This document shows, piece after piece, positions 18,312-24,828 of a stretch of 46,580 bases of DNA; within the stretch, counting starts at the first letter, position 1, and the number at the start of each line of letters is the position of its first letter. This stretch comes from a virus. The notes under the pieces were generated by a model. It saw nothing but the letters and a program-made list of their open reading frames with translations, did not search any database and was not told the origin of the DNA. The DNA lies in the IMG/VR virus record IMGVR_UViG_3300034063_000567, positions 1 through 46,580 of that record; one strand, given 5' to 3'. The position numbers and the translations under genes were made by a program.

Positions 18312-18352
18312 ATGGACTTACATTAAGTAAATAGTATACAACTGTACACTCT

Positions 18353-18370
18353 TTAACCAACCTTGGTTAA
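18353..18370. repeat. Perfect 8-bp inverted repeat TTAACCAA-CC-TTGGTTAA
   Basis: The two arms are separated by only two bases, a spacing more like a protein-binding dyad than a hairpin. It lies between a TGTACACT motif (18343-18350) and the larger inverted-repeat element. Confidence 0.8.
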
Positions 18371-18415
18371 CCCTTGGGCCCTATTGATGAATCGTATCGG
18401 TACCACGTTACAGGG

Positions 18416-18476
18416 CTAGCAGGGTAGGGCACCCAGTTTAATAGGTACATAATACCCACTTTAACACCCTGCTAGG
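18416..18476. repeat. Inverted-repeat element copy 2
   Basis: CTAGCAGGG (18416-18424) and CCCTGCTAG (18467-18475) flank a 42-base core with TTTAATAGGTACATAATA. Arms, spacer and central AATAGGTA match the elements at 9563 and 22735. The outer flanks are less alike than in the other two copies. Confidence 0.8.
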
Positions 18477-18492
18477 AACCATCTAGATGATA

Positions 18493-18656
18493 CCCGTGGG
18501 CCCTCAAGAGATCTCACCCGTGGGCCCTCAAGAGATCTCATGTATACCTATACGTATGTACACCCCGTGGGCCCTCAAGAGATCTCACCCTAGGGCCCTC
18601 AAGAGATCCCATGTACACTAGTATACATACGTACACTATAGATCTCTTGAGGGCCC
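18493..18656. repeat. Iteron array: four 24-bp direct repeats and one inverted copy
   Basis: Units lie at 18493-18516, 18517-18540, 18564-18587 and 18588-18611, as two tandem pairs. Each contains GGGCCCTCAAGAGATCTCA; the fourth differs at three positions. A 16-base inverted copy, GATCTCTTGAGGGCCC, is at 18641-18656. Each unit includes the palindromes GGGCCC and AGATCT. Between the pairs and before the inverted copy lie related GTATAC/GTACAC-rich spacers. Confidence 0.9.
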
Positions 18657-18685
18657 TCATAAAAATAATTCTCAAAAAGACCTAC

Positions 18686-18721
18686 GTACACTATATTTAC
18701 TTCCTAAGGTTATGGTAAACT
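18686..18721 (+). promoter_or_regulatory. Promoter-like block shared with 8613-8649
   Basis: GTACACTATATTTAC (18686-18700) then TATGGTAAACT (18711-18721) repeats the combination found before the small-gene pair at 8.7 kb, over almost the same total length. It precedes the next small-gene cluster, so it probably directs or regulates transcription there. Confidence 0.5.
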
Positions 18722-18736
18722 ATCCTTATCTAAACG

Positions 18737-18832
18737 ATGGCTTTCAACATGGAACTCATCGTTGGACTCATCCTTATCGGACGGCCACGGTTTTGGATGA
18801 CAATTTTGGCCGGTTGTTCTTTGACAATCTGA
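18737..18832 (+). CDS. Possible 31-residue hydrophobic peptide
   Basis: An ATG at 18737 opens a short frame for a peptide beginning MAFNMELIVGLILIGRPRFW and ending with a further hydrophobic stretch. It could span a membrane. No good ribosome site precedes it, so it may be chance coding in a leader. It lies between the promoter-like block and the lysine-rich protein gene. Confidence 0.25.
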   Translation: MAFNMELIVGLILIGRPRFWMTILAGCSLTI

Positions 18833-18844
18833 GGTATTTACACT

Positions 18845-19369
18845 ATGGCAAAACAGCCAGTCGGACCAAGTGTCCCAGCTACCAAAACCGCAACAAACGT
18901 TGCTCCAGTTTTGGCCACCCCTACGGCACCAGTCGAAGGAAAGAAGAAGAGGACCAAGAAGGAGAAGAAGGAAAAGATCGAAAAGATCGAGTACCGATTC
19001 GACCCAAAACTCTTCCCAGCTGAAAAGTTTCCAGACGGAAACGGACCCTTGATCGAAGGATCGGTCCCACCCGCTGACTACAATCCGAAGCAACACAAAG
19101 GGTTGCGTCGGACGGATTTTCAGAAAGCGTCGGACTTCTATTCCTATCGAGCAGATATTTGCGAACAGCAAGCAAAGGACTTCCGAGTTAAGGCAGCCCA
19201 AGAGGGAACCGAAAACAAGAAGACCAAGCGATTCATCGCATTGCAAAACCAAATGGCAAATCTGCTTTCGGAATTGCAATCTGACTCCGGATTCGATCTG
19301 ACGAAAGTTGCGAACAACGACCTACTCAAGGCATTGCTTGAGAAGACCGAAAAGCCCGCGACTAAGTAA
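18845..19369 (+). CDS. Lysine-rich charged protein of unknown function
   Basis: The protein has 174 residues. A low-complexity Pro/Ala/Thr-rich start (1-32) leads to a dense basic stretch (GKKKRTKKEKKEKIEKIE, about 32-49), then a mixed region and a helical C-terminus. A GAGG site stands before the ATG. Codon choice (CCA, GGA, ACC) differs from the tail genes. The basic N-terminal region suggests nucleic acid or nucleoid binding. It is the first solid gene after the putative origin, so a DNA-binding or early host-takeover role is plausible but unproven. Confidence 0.6.
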   Translation: MAKQPVGPSVPATKTATNVAPVLATPTAPVEGKKKRTKKEKKEKIEKIEYRFDPKLFPAEKFPDGNGPLIEGSVPPADYNPKQHKGLRRTDFQKASDFYSYRADICEQQAKDFRVKAAQEGTENKKTKRFIALQNQMANLLSELQSDSGFDLTKVANNDLLKALLEKTEKPATK

Positions 19370-19392
19370 ACACACTCTTTGACAATCAGAAA

Positions 19393-19426
19393 CTCTAAGC
19401 CTAGGGGGAGCACCTCTAGGCTAGAG
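19393..19426 (+). other. Intercistronic hairpin without U-tract
   Basis: AGCCTAG (19398-19404) pairs with CTAGGCT (19416-19422); CTCT and AGAG extend the stem past one bulged A. No T-run follows. It may stabilise or process mRNA between two small, probably strongly expressed genes, or terminate weakly. Confidence 0.5.
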
Positions 19427-19484
19427 TAGTCAAAAGATCCAACTGTGGATTTTCAACATTACTCACATTACGAAAGGAACAGAC

Positions 19485-19814
19485 ATGGAAAATCGATTAG
19501 CCGATTCGGCACTCGAAGAACTAATGTCAGTTCGATTCAAAAAGTGGTACAAGACGCAGAAGGACGTCGACCTACTGAAGTTGGTCGTCGGACTTCACGC
19601 CAAGACCCACAACACGAGAGTTTTGACTCTCCTCGCTTTGACCAAACTGCTGGCTAAGTGGTACCCAGACGCGATTAAAGACGCTACGGGATACGTCGAA
19701 CACGAGTACGGTACGAACTACACGGTGACAAATGGCGTCTTTGAGATCCTGGACGACAAGGGCCAATTGATCGATACGTTCAGTCCATTCTGGGCAGGCC
19801 CTTACAACGAGTAA
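19485..19814 (+). CDS. Conserved small protein, paralogue of the gene at 8709
   Basis: The protein has 109 residues and an AAAGGA ribosome site. It aligns with the 8709 product through LLALTKLLAKW, YVEHEYG and the terminal TFSPFW; the leaders share CTCACATTACG. The N-terminal quarter is much more divergent than the rest. No known domain is recognised. Two copies in separate transcription units, each behind the same promoter-like block, suggest duplication followed by specialisation. Confidence 0.62.
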   Translation: MENRLADSALEELMSVRFKKWYKTQKDVDLLKLVVGLHAKTHNTRVLTLLALTKLLAKWYPDAIKDATGYVEHEYGTNYTVTNGVFEILDDKGQLIDTFSPFWAGPYNE

Positions 19815-19830
19815 GATCAGCTTTCACACT

Positions 19831-19855
19831 GGGGCCCTAACACGGCCCCTCATTT
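19831..19855 (+). terminator. Probable weak terminator
   Basis: GGGGCC (19831-19836) and GGCCCC (19844-19849) form a 6-bp stem with a 7-base loop, followed by TCATTT. It lies in the short gap after the paralogue gene. Confidence 0.5.
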
Positions 19856-19869
19856 ACGAAAGAACACCA

Positions 19870-20277
19870 ATGGACGACGCACGTAAGAAAGCGCTAAAGG
19901 CGCTAAAGAGAGAGATCCAGATCAAGAAGTCTGGGTTGAAGGCTCTCTACTATTCGTTCAACAGGCCACATACGTACGACTTGTTGATTGAAGAGAACGA
20001 AGCAAAGATCAGAGCGCTTGAAGTTGAAAACGCTCGACTACGATCAACAATGAGCAGGCTGCCCGATGCGATAGAACGGGCTGAAAGGGACATTAAGGTC
20101 CTGGAACGCAAGCTGTCTCTCCTCGAGACAGATGCAGAAACTCAAGTGACCGACATCACGTCAAAGCTTGTGGCCCTTCTTGGCAAGCTTCCGAACGGCA
20201 GTCAATCACTCACACCACAACTACAGCAAGCACTCGATAAGCTTATGAAAGGCAAGAACAATGCTAGTAACAGTTGA
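19870..20277 (+). CDS. Coiled-coil protein of unknown function
   Basis: The protein has 135 residues, nearly all helical, with heptad-like spacing from about 40 to 95 (EENEAKIRALEVENARLRS, then ERDIKVLERKLSLLE). The start has a GAAAG ribosome site. It overlaps the next gene by 17 bases. Coiled-coil small proteins are common in phage early regions and often bind host proteins; no specific function can be read here. Confidence 0.55.
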   Translation: MDDARKKALKALKREIQIKKSGLKALYYSFNRPHTYDLLIEENEAKIRALEVENARLRSTMSRLPDAIERAERDIKVLERKLSLLETDAETQVTDITSKLVALLGKLPNGSQSLTPQLQQALDKLMKGKNNASNS

Positions 20278-20476
20278 CAACTGGGCTGTTTCCCAAACAA
20301 TCGACTTCCGAGCTAAACAAGTGACTCTTAAAGTTTTTGACGTTATTACTAGAGTCCCTCATCCCGAACTCAACGGGTTGCAGATACCGTACTTAACTTT
20401 CAAGGGGCTTCAGATCGCTAAGAAAGTTCTGGATGAGGTTTGCGTAGAAGCGAACGTTCTTATAGAACGTGCTTAG
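20261..20476 (+). CDS. Small hypothetical protein
   Basis: The protein has 71 residues, with an AAAGG site eight bases before the ATG inside the end of the previous gene. It is predicted mixed beta then alpha. No motif is recognised. The overlap suggests translational coupling with the coiled-coil protein. Confidence 0.5.
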   Translation: MLVTVDNWAVSQTIDFRAKQVTLKVFDVITRVPHPELNGLQIPYLTFKGLQIAKKVLDEVCVEANVLIERA

Positions 20477-20492
20477 ATAAGACTTCACACTC

Positions 20493-20518
20493 AAGCAGCC
20501 GGTTTCGATCGGCTGCTT
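20493..20518 (+). terminator. Hairpin, possible terminator
   Basis: A perfect 9-bp stem, AAGCAGCCG (20493-20501) with CGGCTGCTT (20510-20518), has an 8-base loop. The tail is ATGTGTG, not a T-run, so termination efficiency is doubtful. It separates the small-gene cluster from thyX. Confidence 0.55.
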
Positions 20519-20554
20519 ATGTGTGCAGTTTGTAAGTTCAACAAAGGAGGCTGT

Positions 20555-21403
20555 ATGTCATTTCCGATGAAAATTCGATTCGGGGAAGAACCCACTACCG
20601 AGTGGTTCTCCTCAAAAGACAACATCAAAGTGTTGATGTTGTCGTGGCCCAAAAGAGGGTTCAGGAGTAAGTGCTATGCTATGATCAAGTCAACGTGGGC
20701 TGATGAGCCTATTGATGTCACTGACGATGACGACGATCGACCTGAGATCAGGGAGACATTCATGAACTTACTTACCGGTAAAGTGCTACCTAACTCAATG
20801 GAGCACTTACTGTTTACGTTTCGTATTGAGGGTCTGACGCTTATTGAAGTGACGCACATGTTGCGGCACAGAACGATGTCGTCAGTTCACGCTCAGTGCA
20901 CTGCAGATAGATTCTTGCATCATGATTCTGCGTTCATTCCGCAGTCTATATTGAACTCTAAATTTGCCGATAGGTATAAAGAGTTGACCGAGTCGTGCAA
21001 AGAGCTGTACGCAGAAATGGTTGATAGCAAAGACATATCTTTGCTTGACGCCCGCTACATTCTTACTCGAAACCATCGCTACTTTTACTACTTCACTATG
21101 AATCTAAAAGACGCGATGATGTTCATCAACCAGCGAAAATGCACTCAAATTCAGCCTGAACTTGACAATGTAATCGCTCACTTAGTGCATCGATGCATTA
21201 GTCATATTGTGCCTGAGTTCGCTCAAGTTGTGTCTCTTGATTGTGGGCCCAGCTGCTTCTATGTTAAGGCTCCTGATGAAGACAACAGCAGGCTGTACAA
21301 ACCCGACGAAGTTCATGCTCGCTACGTGAGAACGGACTTCACAACTCTGTACGACAAGACTCGAAAAGAAATGGGAGCTGGGTTCAACCCTCAAGACAAA
21401 TGA
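20555..21403 (+). CDS. thyX: Flavin-dependent thymidylate synthase
   Basis: I chose the ATG at 20555 because a perfect AAAGGAGG lies four bases upstream; an in-frame ATG at 20519 sits beside the hairpin and lacks one. The product has 282 residues. The ThyX signature appears as RHRTMSSVHAQCTADR, a version of RHRxxSxxxxSxR. The later ARYILTRNHRYFYYF and NLKDAMMFINQRK match the conserved C-terminal helices. It makes dTMP from dUMP using FAD and methylenetetrahydrofolate, feeding phage DNA synthesis. It is coupled by ATGA to the ligase gene. Confidence 0.88.
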   Translation: MSFPMKIRFGEEPTTEWFSSKDNIKVLMLSWPKRGFRSKCYAMIKSTWADEPIDVTDDDDDRPEIRETFMNLLTGKVLPNSMEHLLFTFRIEGLTLIEVTHMLRHRTMSSVHAQCTADRFLHHDSAFIPQSILNSKFADRYKELTESCKELYAEMVDSKDISLLDARYILTRNHRYFYYFTMNLKDAMMFINQRKCTQIQPELDNVIAHLVHRCISHIVPEFAQVVSLDCGPSCFYVKAPDEDNSRLYKPDEVHARYVRTDFTTLYDKTRKEMGAGFNPQDK

Positions 21404-22227
21404 AAACATTTGATACTCACAGGCACTCAAGCGCGCACTACAGGTTTGCGCAACTGAAGATCGACGGATTCTTCATTCAGGTTAATAGAAACTTGCTGGG
21501 CGCTTTGCAGTGCGTTACTAAGGGCTACAACAACGTTGACTTATCGTTCTTGAAGGGCTTCTACCAGTTCGAGAACCTCGGAAAGTACGAAACGCTGCAG
21601 TGCGAGTTGTGGAAACCCGGTCAACCCGCTAGCTACGTTAGTACGGGAATCGCAACTAAAGACGCAGACATGCGCCTTGATGTGCATGGCGTAAAGTCAG
21701 TTGTCGGCACTAGAGAGCATGAAACATACTTCAATAAGTGTCTGGAAGCTCAATCAGAGTTTTGCGCAGAGCTCGATCTGCCGTTTGTGGGCTTCTTTGA
21801 TAGAGAGAATTGCTCGTCTAGCATGGGAAAGTGGCACTCGGTAGACACGTTCGACGAGGAGTGGATTAAAGCTCAAGGCGTTGAAGGCGTAGTGCTTAAA
21901 GGCGGCGGAAACGAGCCGCTGAAAGTCAAGCCGTTCACGACTTGTGACCTTGTAGTTGTCGACGTAAAGCCCGGTAACGAAGGCAAGTACTTTGGAATGA
22001 TAGGTTCGTTAACTTGTGCAACAGCTGACGGCATTGTCGTCGCCAATGTCTCAGGTATGACGGACGAAGAAAGAGCTGCCTTATCAGTGGCTCATGACAA
22101 CGGTAGACTGTTGGGCACAATAGTTGAAGTTAAATACCAAAAAGTTGGCGCGAAGGGTAAGCTGCGACACCCTTCATTTGTGCGAATCCGCACTGATAAG
22201 TTCGTGGCAGACACTGTTCTAGCATAG
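21400..22227 (+). CDS. ATP-dependent DNA ligase
   Basis: The protein has 275 residues, near the size of minimal viral ligases. Nucleotidyltransferase motifs are present: motif I KIDG (Lys20 would carry AMP), CELW as motif III, VEGVVLK as motif IV and LKVKPF as motif V. An OB-like C-terminal domain follows, ending with KLRHPSFVRIRTDK. The N-terminus is short, with only ~19 residues before the lysine. It seals nicks between Okazaki fragments and works alongside the separate 5'-nuclease and polymerase. Confidence 0.87.
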   Translation: MKTFDTHRHSSAHYRFAQLKIDGFFIQVNRNLLGALQCVTKGYNNVDLSFLKGFYQFENLGKYETLQCELWKPGQPASYVSTGIATKDADMRLDVHGVKSVVGTREHETYFNKCLEAQSEFCAELDLPFVGFFDRENCSSSMGKWHSVDTFDEEWIKAQGVEGVVLKGGGNEPLKVKPFTTCDLVVVDVKPGNEGKYFGMIGSLTCATADGIVVANVSGMTDEERAALSVAHDNGRLLGTIVEVKYQKVGAKGKLRHPSFVRIRTDKFVADTVLA

Positions 22228-22234
22228 GTGAAAC

Positions 22235-22699
22235 ATGAAAGTGTATTTGGCAAGTCCGTGGTTTAACGCAGAGCAAGAAGAACGCCGTCTGAGAGTGTTG
22301 AACATGCTCGTAAGCGAAGGGCTTGACGTCTTTAGCCCGAAAGACGACATGTTGTTCAAGCCCGGCGAAACTACGCCTCTTCAAGTTGTTGACGCCAATT
22401 GCGATGCGATTGAAGAGTGCGATGCGATTGTTGTGATCACTGACGGTAAAGACGTTGGCACAATGTTTGAAGCAGGGTACGCCTACTCATTGCACGCAGT
22501 CGGAGCAAATCCTCAGTTCATTCTCTATCTCTGGGAGGGCGGCGCAGCTTTAGACCCGGGTAAGTTCAACTTGATGCTGGGGGCGACTGGGCAAGTCTTC
22601 ACTGACGTTGAAACGCTTCGCGGAGTGATCCGAGGGCTCAAGGAAACGGGAGAATACGAAGCCGATGTCGGCGTAATTCCCGATGACCAGTTGGAGTAA
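22235..22699 (+). CDS. Nucleoside 2-deoxyribosyltransferase-like protein
   Basis: The protein has 154 residues with an AGGTGA ribosome site. The pattern is that of the family: KVYLASPWF at the N-terminus, DVFSPKDD, then ECDAIVVITDGKDVGTMFEAGYAYS. Glu79 in the FEAGYA segment is in the position of the catalytic nucleophile. Such enzymes exchange or hydrolyse bases on deoxynucleosides; in phages they may salvage host nucleosides or adjust unusual nucleotide pools. It lies directly after ThyX and ligase and before an HD nucleotidase, all pointing to dNTP management. Confidence 0.78.
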   Translation: MKVYLASPWFNAEQEERRLRVLNMLVSEGLDVFSPKDDMLFKPGETTPLQVVDANCDAIEECDAIVVITDGKDVGTMFEAGYAYSLHAVGANPQFILYLWEGGAALDPGKFNLMLGATGQVFTDVETLRGVIRGLKETGEYEADVGVIPDDQLE

Positions 22700-22734
22700 G
22701 ATTTTAGGTTAAACAGTTCAAAACATGATCCACG

Positions 22735-22827
22735 AATCACGACGTTGAATCGTAGCGGGGTGTGATACATTCTTAATAGGTAATATAGGCCTTATGTCAT
22801 ACCCCGCTAGAGACCAACGTCGTGATT
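22735..22827. repeat. Inverted-repeat element copy 3 (longest arms)
   Basis: AATCACGACGTTG (22735-22747) and CAACGTCGTGATT (22815-22827) pair perfectly, and the inner arms TAGCGGGG (22753-22760) and CCCCGCTA (22802-22809) also pair, around a 41-base core with TTAATAGGTAATATAGG. The right arm read in reverse gives TCACGACGTTGGTCTCTAGC, identical to the left arm of the copy at 9563. The element fills the gap before the HD nucleotidase gene. Confidence 0.88.
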
Positions 22828-22861
22828 CCCTACTTCCCACTACTTTCACAAGGAACTCGTA

Positions 22862-23464
22862 ATGCGTCGAAAGCCCTCAACACGACCTCTAATACACGAC
22901 ACTTCAGAGTACAACGATATCGTTAACGAACCTCGATCTGTCGTATTCGACTTGCTAGACACTCTGGGATCGCCCTCTTACAGCTTGTCGTATTCGACTC
23001 GATATTCTCTACACAAGCGGGCACACGATGAGTCAGTTGCTGAACACTCATACTACGTGTCGCTATTCGTGCTTGCGTTGAATCAAGTGTATGACTTTGA
23101 TTTGACTTCTGCGTTAACAATGGCAATTCTTCATGATTTGCCGGAGATACATGTCTCAGATGTGAACCACAAAGTTAAGAGAGCGTGCCCTGCTATAGCT
23201 AAGGCCGTTTCTAAAGCTGAGTCTGCTTTTATGGCTAGGTCAGTCCCTGAACGACTTGCTGCACAATACTCTCACTTATCTAGCGGCACACTTGAAGCCG
23301 CCGCAGTGCATGTTGCCGACACTATGAGTGTCGTTCAATACTTGAGAAACGAAGTTGCATTCGGCAACTCTTACATGGTGCCAATTCTCAAAGACGCAGA
23401 ATTGCGACTTGCAGAAGTGTGCACAGACTTTGGCACTTTAATACGGGCTTCAGAAAATGAGTGA
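22862..23464 (+). CDS. HD-domain 5'-nucleotidase (YfbR-like)
   Basis: The protein has 200 residues and an AAGGA ribosome site. HD-superfamily ligands are visible: His62 in AEHSYYV, His91-Asp92 in AILHDLPE, and a later Asp in VHVADTMSV. Glu95 and Asp100 follow the HD pair with spacing like that in YfbR-type deoxynucleoside 5'-monophosphatases. It would dephosphorylate dNMPs, for example in deoxyuridine or host nucleotide turnover. It begins a new unit behind the element at 22735. Confidence 0.8.
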   Translation: MRRKPSTRPLIHDTSEYNDIVNEPRSVVFDLLDTLGSPSYSLSYSTRYSLHKRAHDESVAEHSYYVSLFVLALNQVYDFDLTSALTMAILHDLPEIHVSDVNHKVKRACPAIAKAVSKAESAFMARSVPERLAAQYSHLSSGTLEAAAVHVADTMSVVQYLRNEVAFGNSYMVPILKDAELRLAEVCTDFGTLIRASENE

Positions 23465-23852
23465 TTCAGCCCACTCAATTATTCACACGCCTGGACCGTG
23501 GCTCAAATACAATTCATTGTTATGGTGCTTTATGCCTGTTGAGTTACAGCCAGCAATTGAAGGAGGCCAACCGTCTCCATGTTTGTGTTGCGGACCGCTA
23601 CGGTCGCAGTTGTGCGCCGATTCGTGGATTGCAGTTGGTTTCGGTTTTGCAGGATTATTGCGTGATGGCGAAGTCATCTATGAAGAGAACGGCGAAGAGT
23701 GCATGACCGTCTCAAAAGCAGAGGAAATGGCAGCCGCCGATCCAGATCACGATTGGCGGATTGTTTTGAATGGTCCATTGCGAGGATCGACATATCAGCG
23801 ACATGGAGAAATGCAGTGGATGTTGATCGAGAAGAACCAAGGATTTGCGTAA
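23457..23852 (+). CDS. Conserved phage hypothetical protein
   Basis: The protein has 131 residues and overlaps the previous gene by 8 bases. It has HTPGPWLKY near the start, a Cys-rich patch (CLCCG, ~42-46), and a C-terminal pattern WRIVLNGPLRGSTYQRHG then W.LIEKNQGFA. The last pattern resembles short phage proteins of unknown function. Codon use (CAA, GGA and CGA preferred, fewer TCT and AGA) looks different from the structural genes, hinting at a more recent arrival. Confidence 0.5.
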   Translation: MSDSAHSIIHTPGPWLKYNSLLWCFMPVELQPAIEGGQPSPCLCCGPLRSQLCADSWIAVGFGFAGLLRDGEVIYEENGEECMTVSKAEEMAAADPDHDWRIVLNGPLRGSTYQRHGEMQWMLIEKNQGFA

Positions 23853-23869
23853 CAACGAAAGGAATAAAA

Positions 23870-24142
23870 ATGAGCGAAGCGAACGATGGGATTCATTGTT
23901 CAGAGGCGGAAGGATTCGGCGTTATGCCGATGGCAACCGTGAAATTGCTTGATGCTGCTAAACGCGTAATATCGCTTCACGATAGGCAGTTATTGACATG
24001 CGTTCCGCACGACTCAACAGCTATCGAATCACTACGCGTTGCAGTGGAAGAATTTCGCGAAATGCTGCAGCACGAAGGCACGAAGCCGAGTACTGCAGAC
24101 ATTGTTGACGAACACGTTAATGAAAGGCTTAAAAATGAGTAG
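23870..24142 (+). CDS. Small hypothetical protein
   Basis: I used the ATG at 23870, which follows GAAAGGAA, rather than an earlier in-frame ATG inside the previous gene. The product has 90 residues, mostly helical, with no recognised motif. It overlaps the next gene by eight bases. Confidence 0.5.
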   Translation: MSEANDGIHCSEAEGFGVMPMATVKLLDAAKRVISLHDRQLLTCVPHDSTAIESLRVAVEEFREMLQHEGTKPSTADIVDEHVNERLKNE

Positions 24143-24440
24143 TGAACAAGAAACACGAGCAGAACGAGGCCGAGTCTACGGAGACTACTACGCGGGCATC
24201 AAGTTAGAGTCTCTTATTATGGGACTGCTAAATGACCATCACAAAGAAGAGAACAATGGACTATCGATGGAAATCGAGGAATTCACAATGATCTCAAAGA
24301 TCGTTCTCAAGCTTGTTAGGATCGCAGTGACGCCAGATCACGTTGACTCGTGGCACGATCTAGGTTGTTACGCGCACTTGAACGAAGACTTTATCAAAAA
24401 GGACACAGAAAATGACACGTACGAACCCAATGACGGTTGA
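24135..24440 (+). CDS. DUF6378-like phage protein
   Basis: The start at 24135 is next to the previous stop; an earlier in-frame ATG at 24039 lies inside the upstream gene. The product has 101 residues. RAERGRVYGDYYAGI at the start, then MISKIVLKLVRIA and SWHDLGCYAHLNEDF, match a family of phage proteins with R.xVYGD near the N-terminus and a conserved helical hairpin with His/Asp residues. These occur with MazG-like nucleotide hydrolases and the acidic helix pairs resemble them. Biochemical function is unknown. Confidence 0.6.
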   Translation: MSSEQETRAERGRVYGDYYAGIKLESLIMGLLNDHHKEENNGLSMEIEEFTMISKIVLKLVRIAVTPDHVDSWHDLGCYAHLNEDFIKKDTENDTYEPNDG

Positions 24441-24828
24441 GGAACTGCTATTAGAACAGAGCAAGCTGCAAGCAGCTCTAAATGCTCGAGGAAAGGCAGT
24501 CAACCCGGCTGAGCTGACTACTGTAGGTTGCGCAGTGGACTACATAGTTTCTATGCGCGACAACCTTCTTATGGAGGTTGAAGAGATCCTGGCAGTGTTT
24601 CCATCGACTGCCAGGAAACCGTGGAAGACTGACCATGCAGTGGCTCGCTCTAGGGCGCTTGCTTCACTGACTGACGAAGAACTTCAAAAGCTTCGTGAAG
24701 AGTCAATCGACGCGCTTCTGTTTCTGTTGAACATTGTTCTTGCATGCAGTGTTGATGACACTAATGTATGCGAGCTTCTGTCTAAAGTTTACTCTAAGAA
24801 CAAGGAACGAATCCAAAGTGGCTACTAA
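24412..24828 (+). CDS. All-alpha NTP pyrophosphatase (dimeric dUTPase/MazG-like)
   Basis: The protein has 138 residues and is all helical. MEVEEILAVFPSTARKPWK and then KLREESIDALLFLLNIVLA carry the EE..D metal-binding pattern of dimeric dUTPases and MazG proteins, and the C-terminus ELLSKVYSKNKERIQSGY matches the conserved KN..R..GY end of that group. It would hydrolyse dUTP or dCTP to monophosphates, supplying dUMP for the ThyX encoded at 20.6 kb. It overlaps the upstream gene by 29 bases. Confidence 0.72.
   Translation: MTRTNPMTVEELLLEQSKLQAALNARGKAVNPAELTTVGCAVDYIVSMRDNLLMEVEEILAVFPSTARKPWKTDHAVARSRALASLTDEELQKLREESIDALLFLLNIVLACSVDDTNVCELLSKVYSKNKERIQSGY

Larger units (their letters stand above)
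18256..18736. other. Gene-free repeat block, candidate replication origin
   Basis: No credible gene lies in these ~480 bases. The block packs two perfect short inverted repeats, one large inverted-repeat element, four 24-bp direct repeats with an inverted partial copy, several TGTACACT motifs and an AT-rich stretch (18660-18700). It directly follows the helicase, primase and polymerase genes. Iterons, dyads and an AT-rich tract together are the usual make-up of a replication origin. An alternative is a complex regulatory region for the downstream small genes. Confidence 0.5.

Noticed and set aside
18493-18656. CRISPR-like array
   Set aside because: Repeats are directly tandem or separated by one short spacer, one copy is inverted, and no cas genes are present. 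Iterons fit better.
18712-19023. 103-codon frame on the + strand overlapping the lysine-rich protein gene
   Set aside because: It lacks a ribosome site and its composition is that of a shadow of the frame at 18845.
18710-19279. 189-codon frame on the - strand
   Set aside because: It lies fully opposite the better-supported 18845 gene, and every convincing gene in the genome is on the + strand. Its Leu/Phe/Cys-rich product looks like the complement of a Lys/Glu/Ala-rich frame.
24734-24817. Upstream extension of the 5'-3' exonuclease to an ATG at 24734
   Set aside because: It would overlap the NTP pyrophosphatase gene by 95 bases without a ribosome site. The GTG at 24818 has AAGGA before it and begins close to the usual N-terminus.
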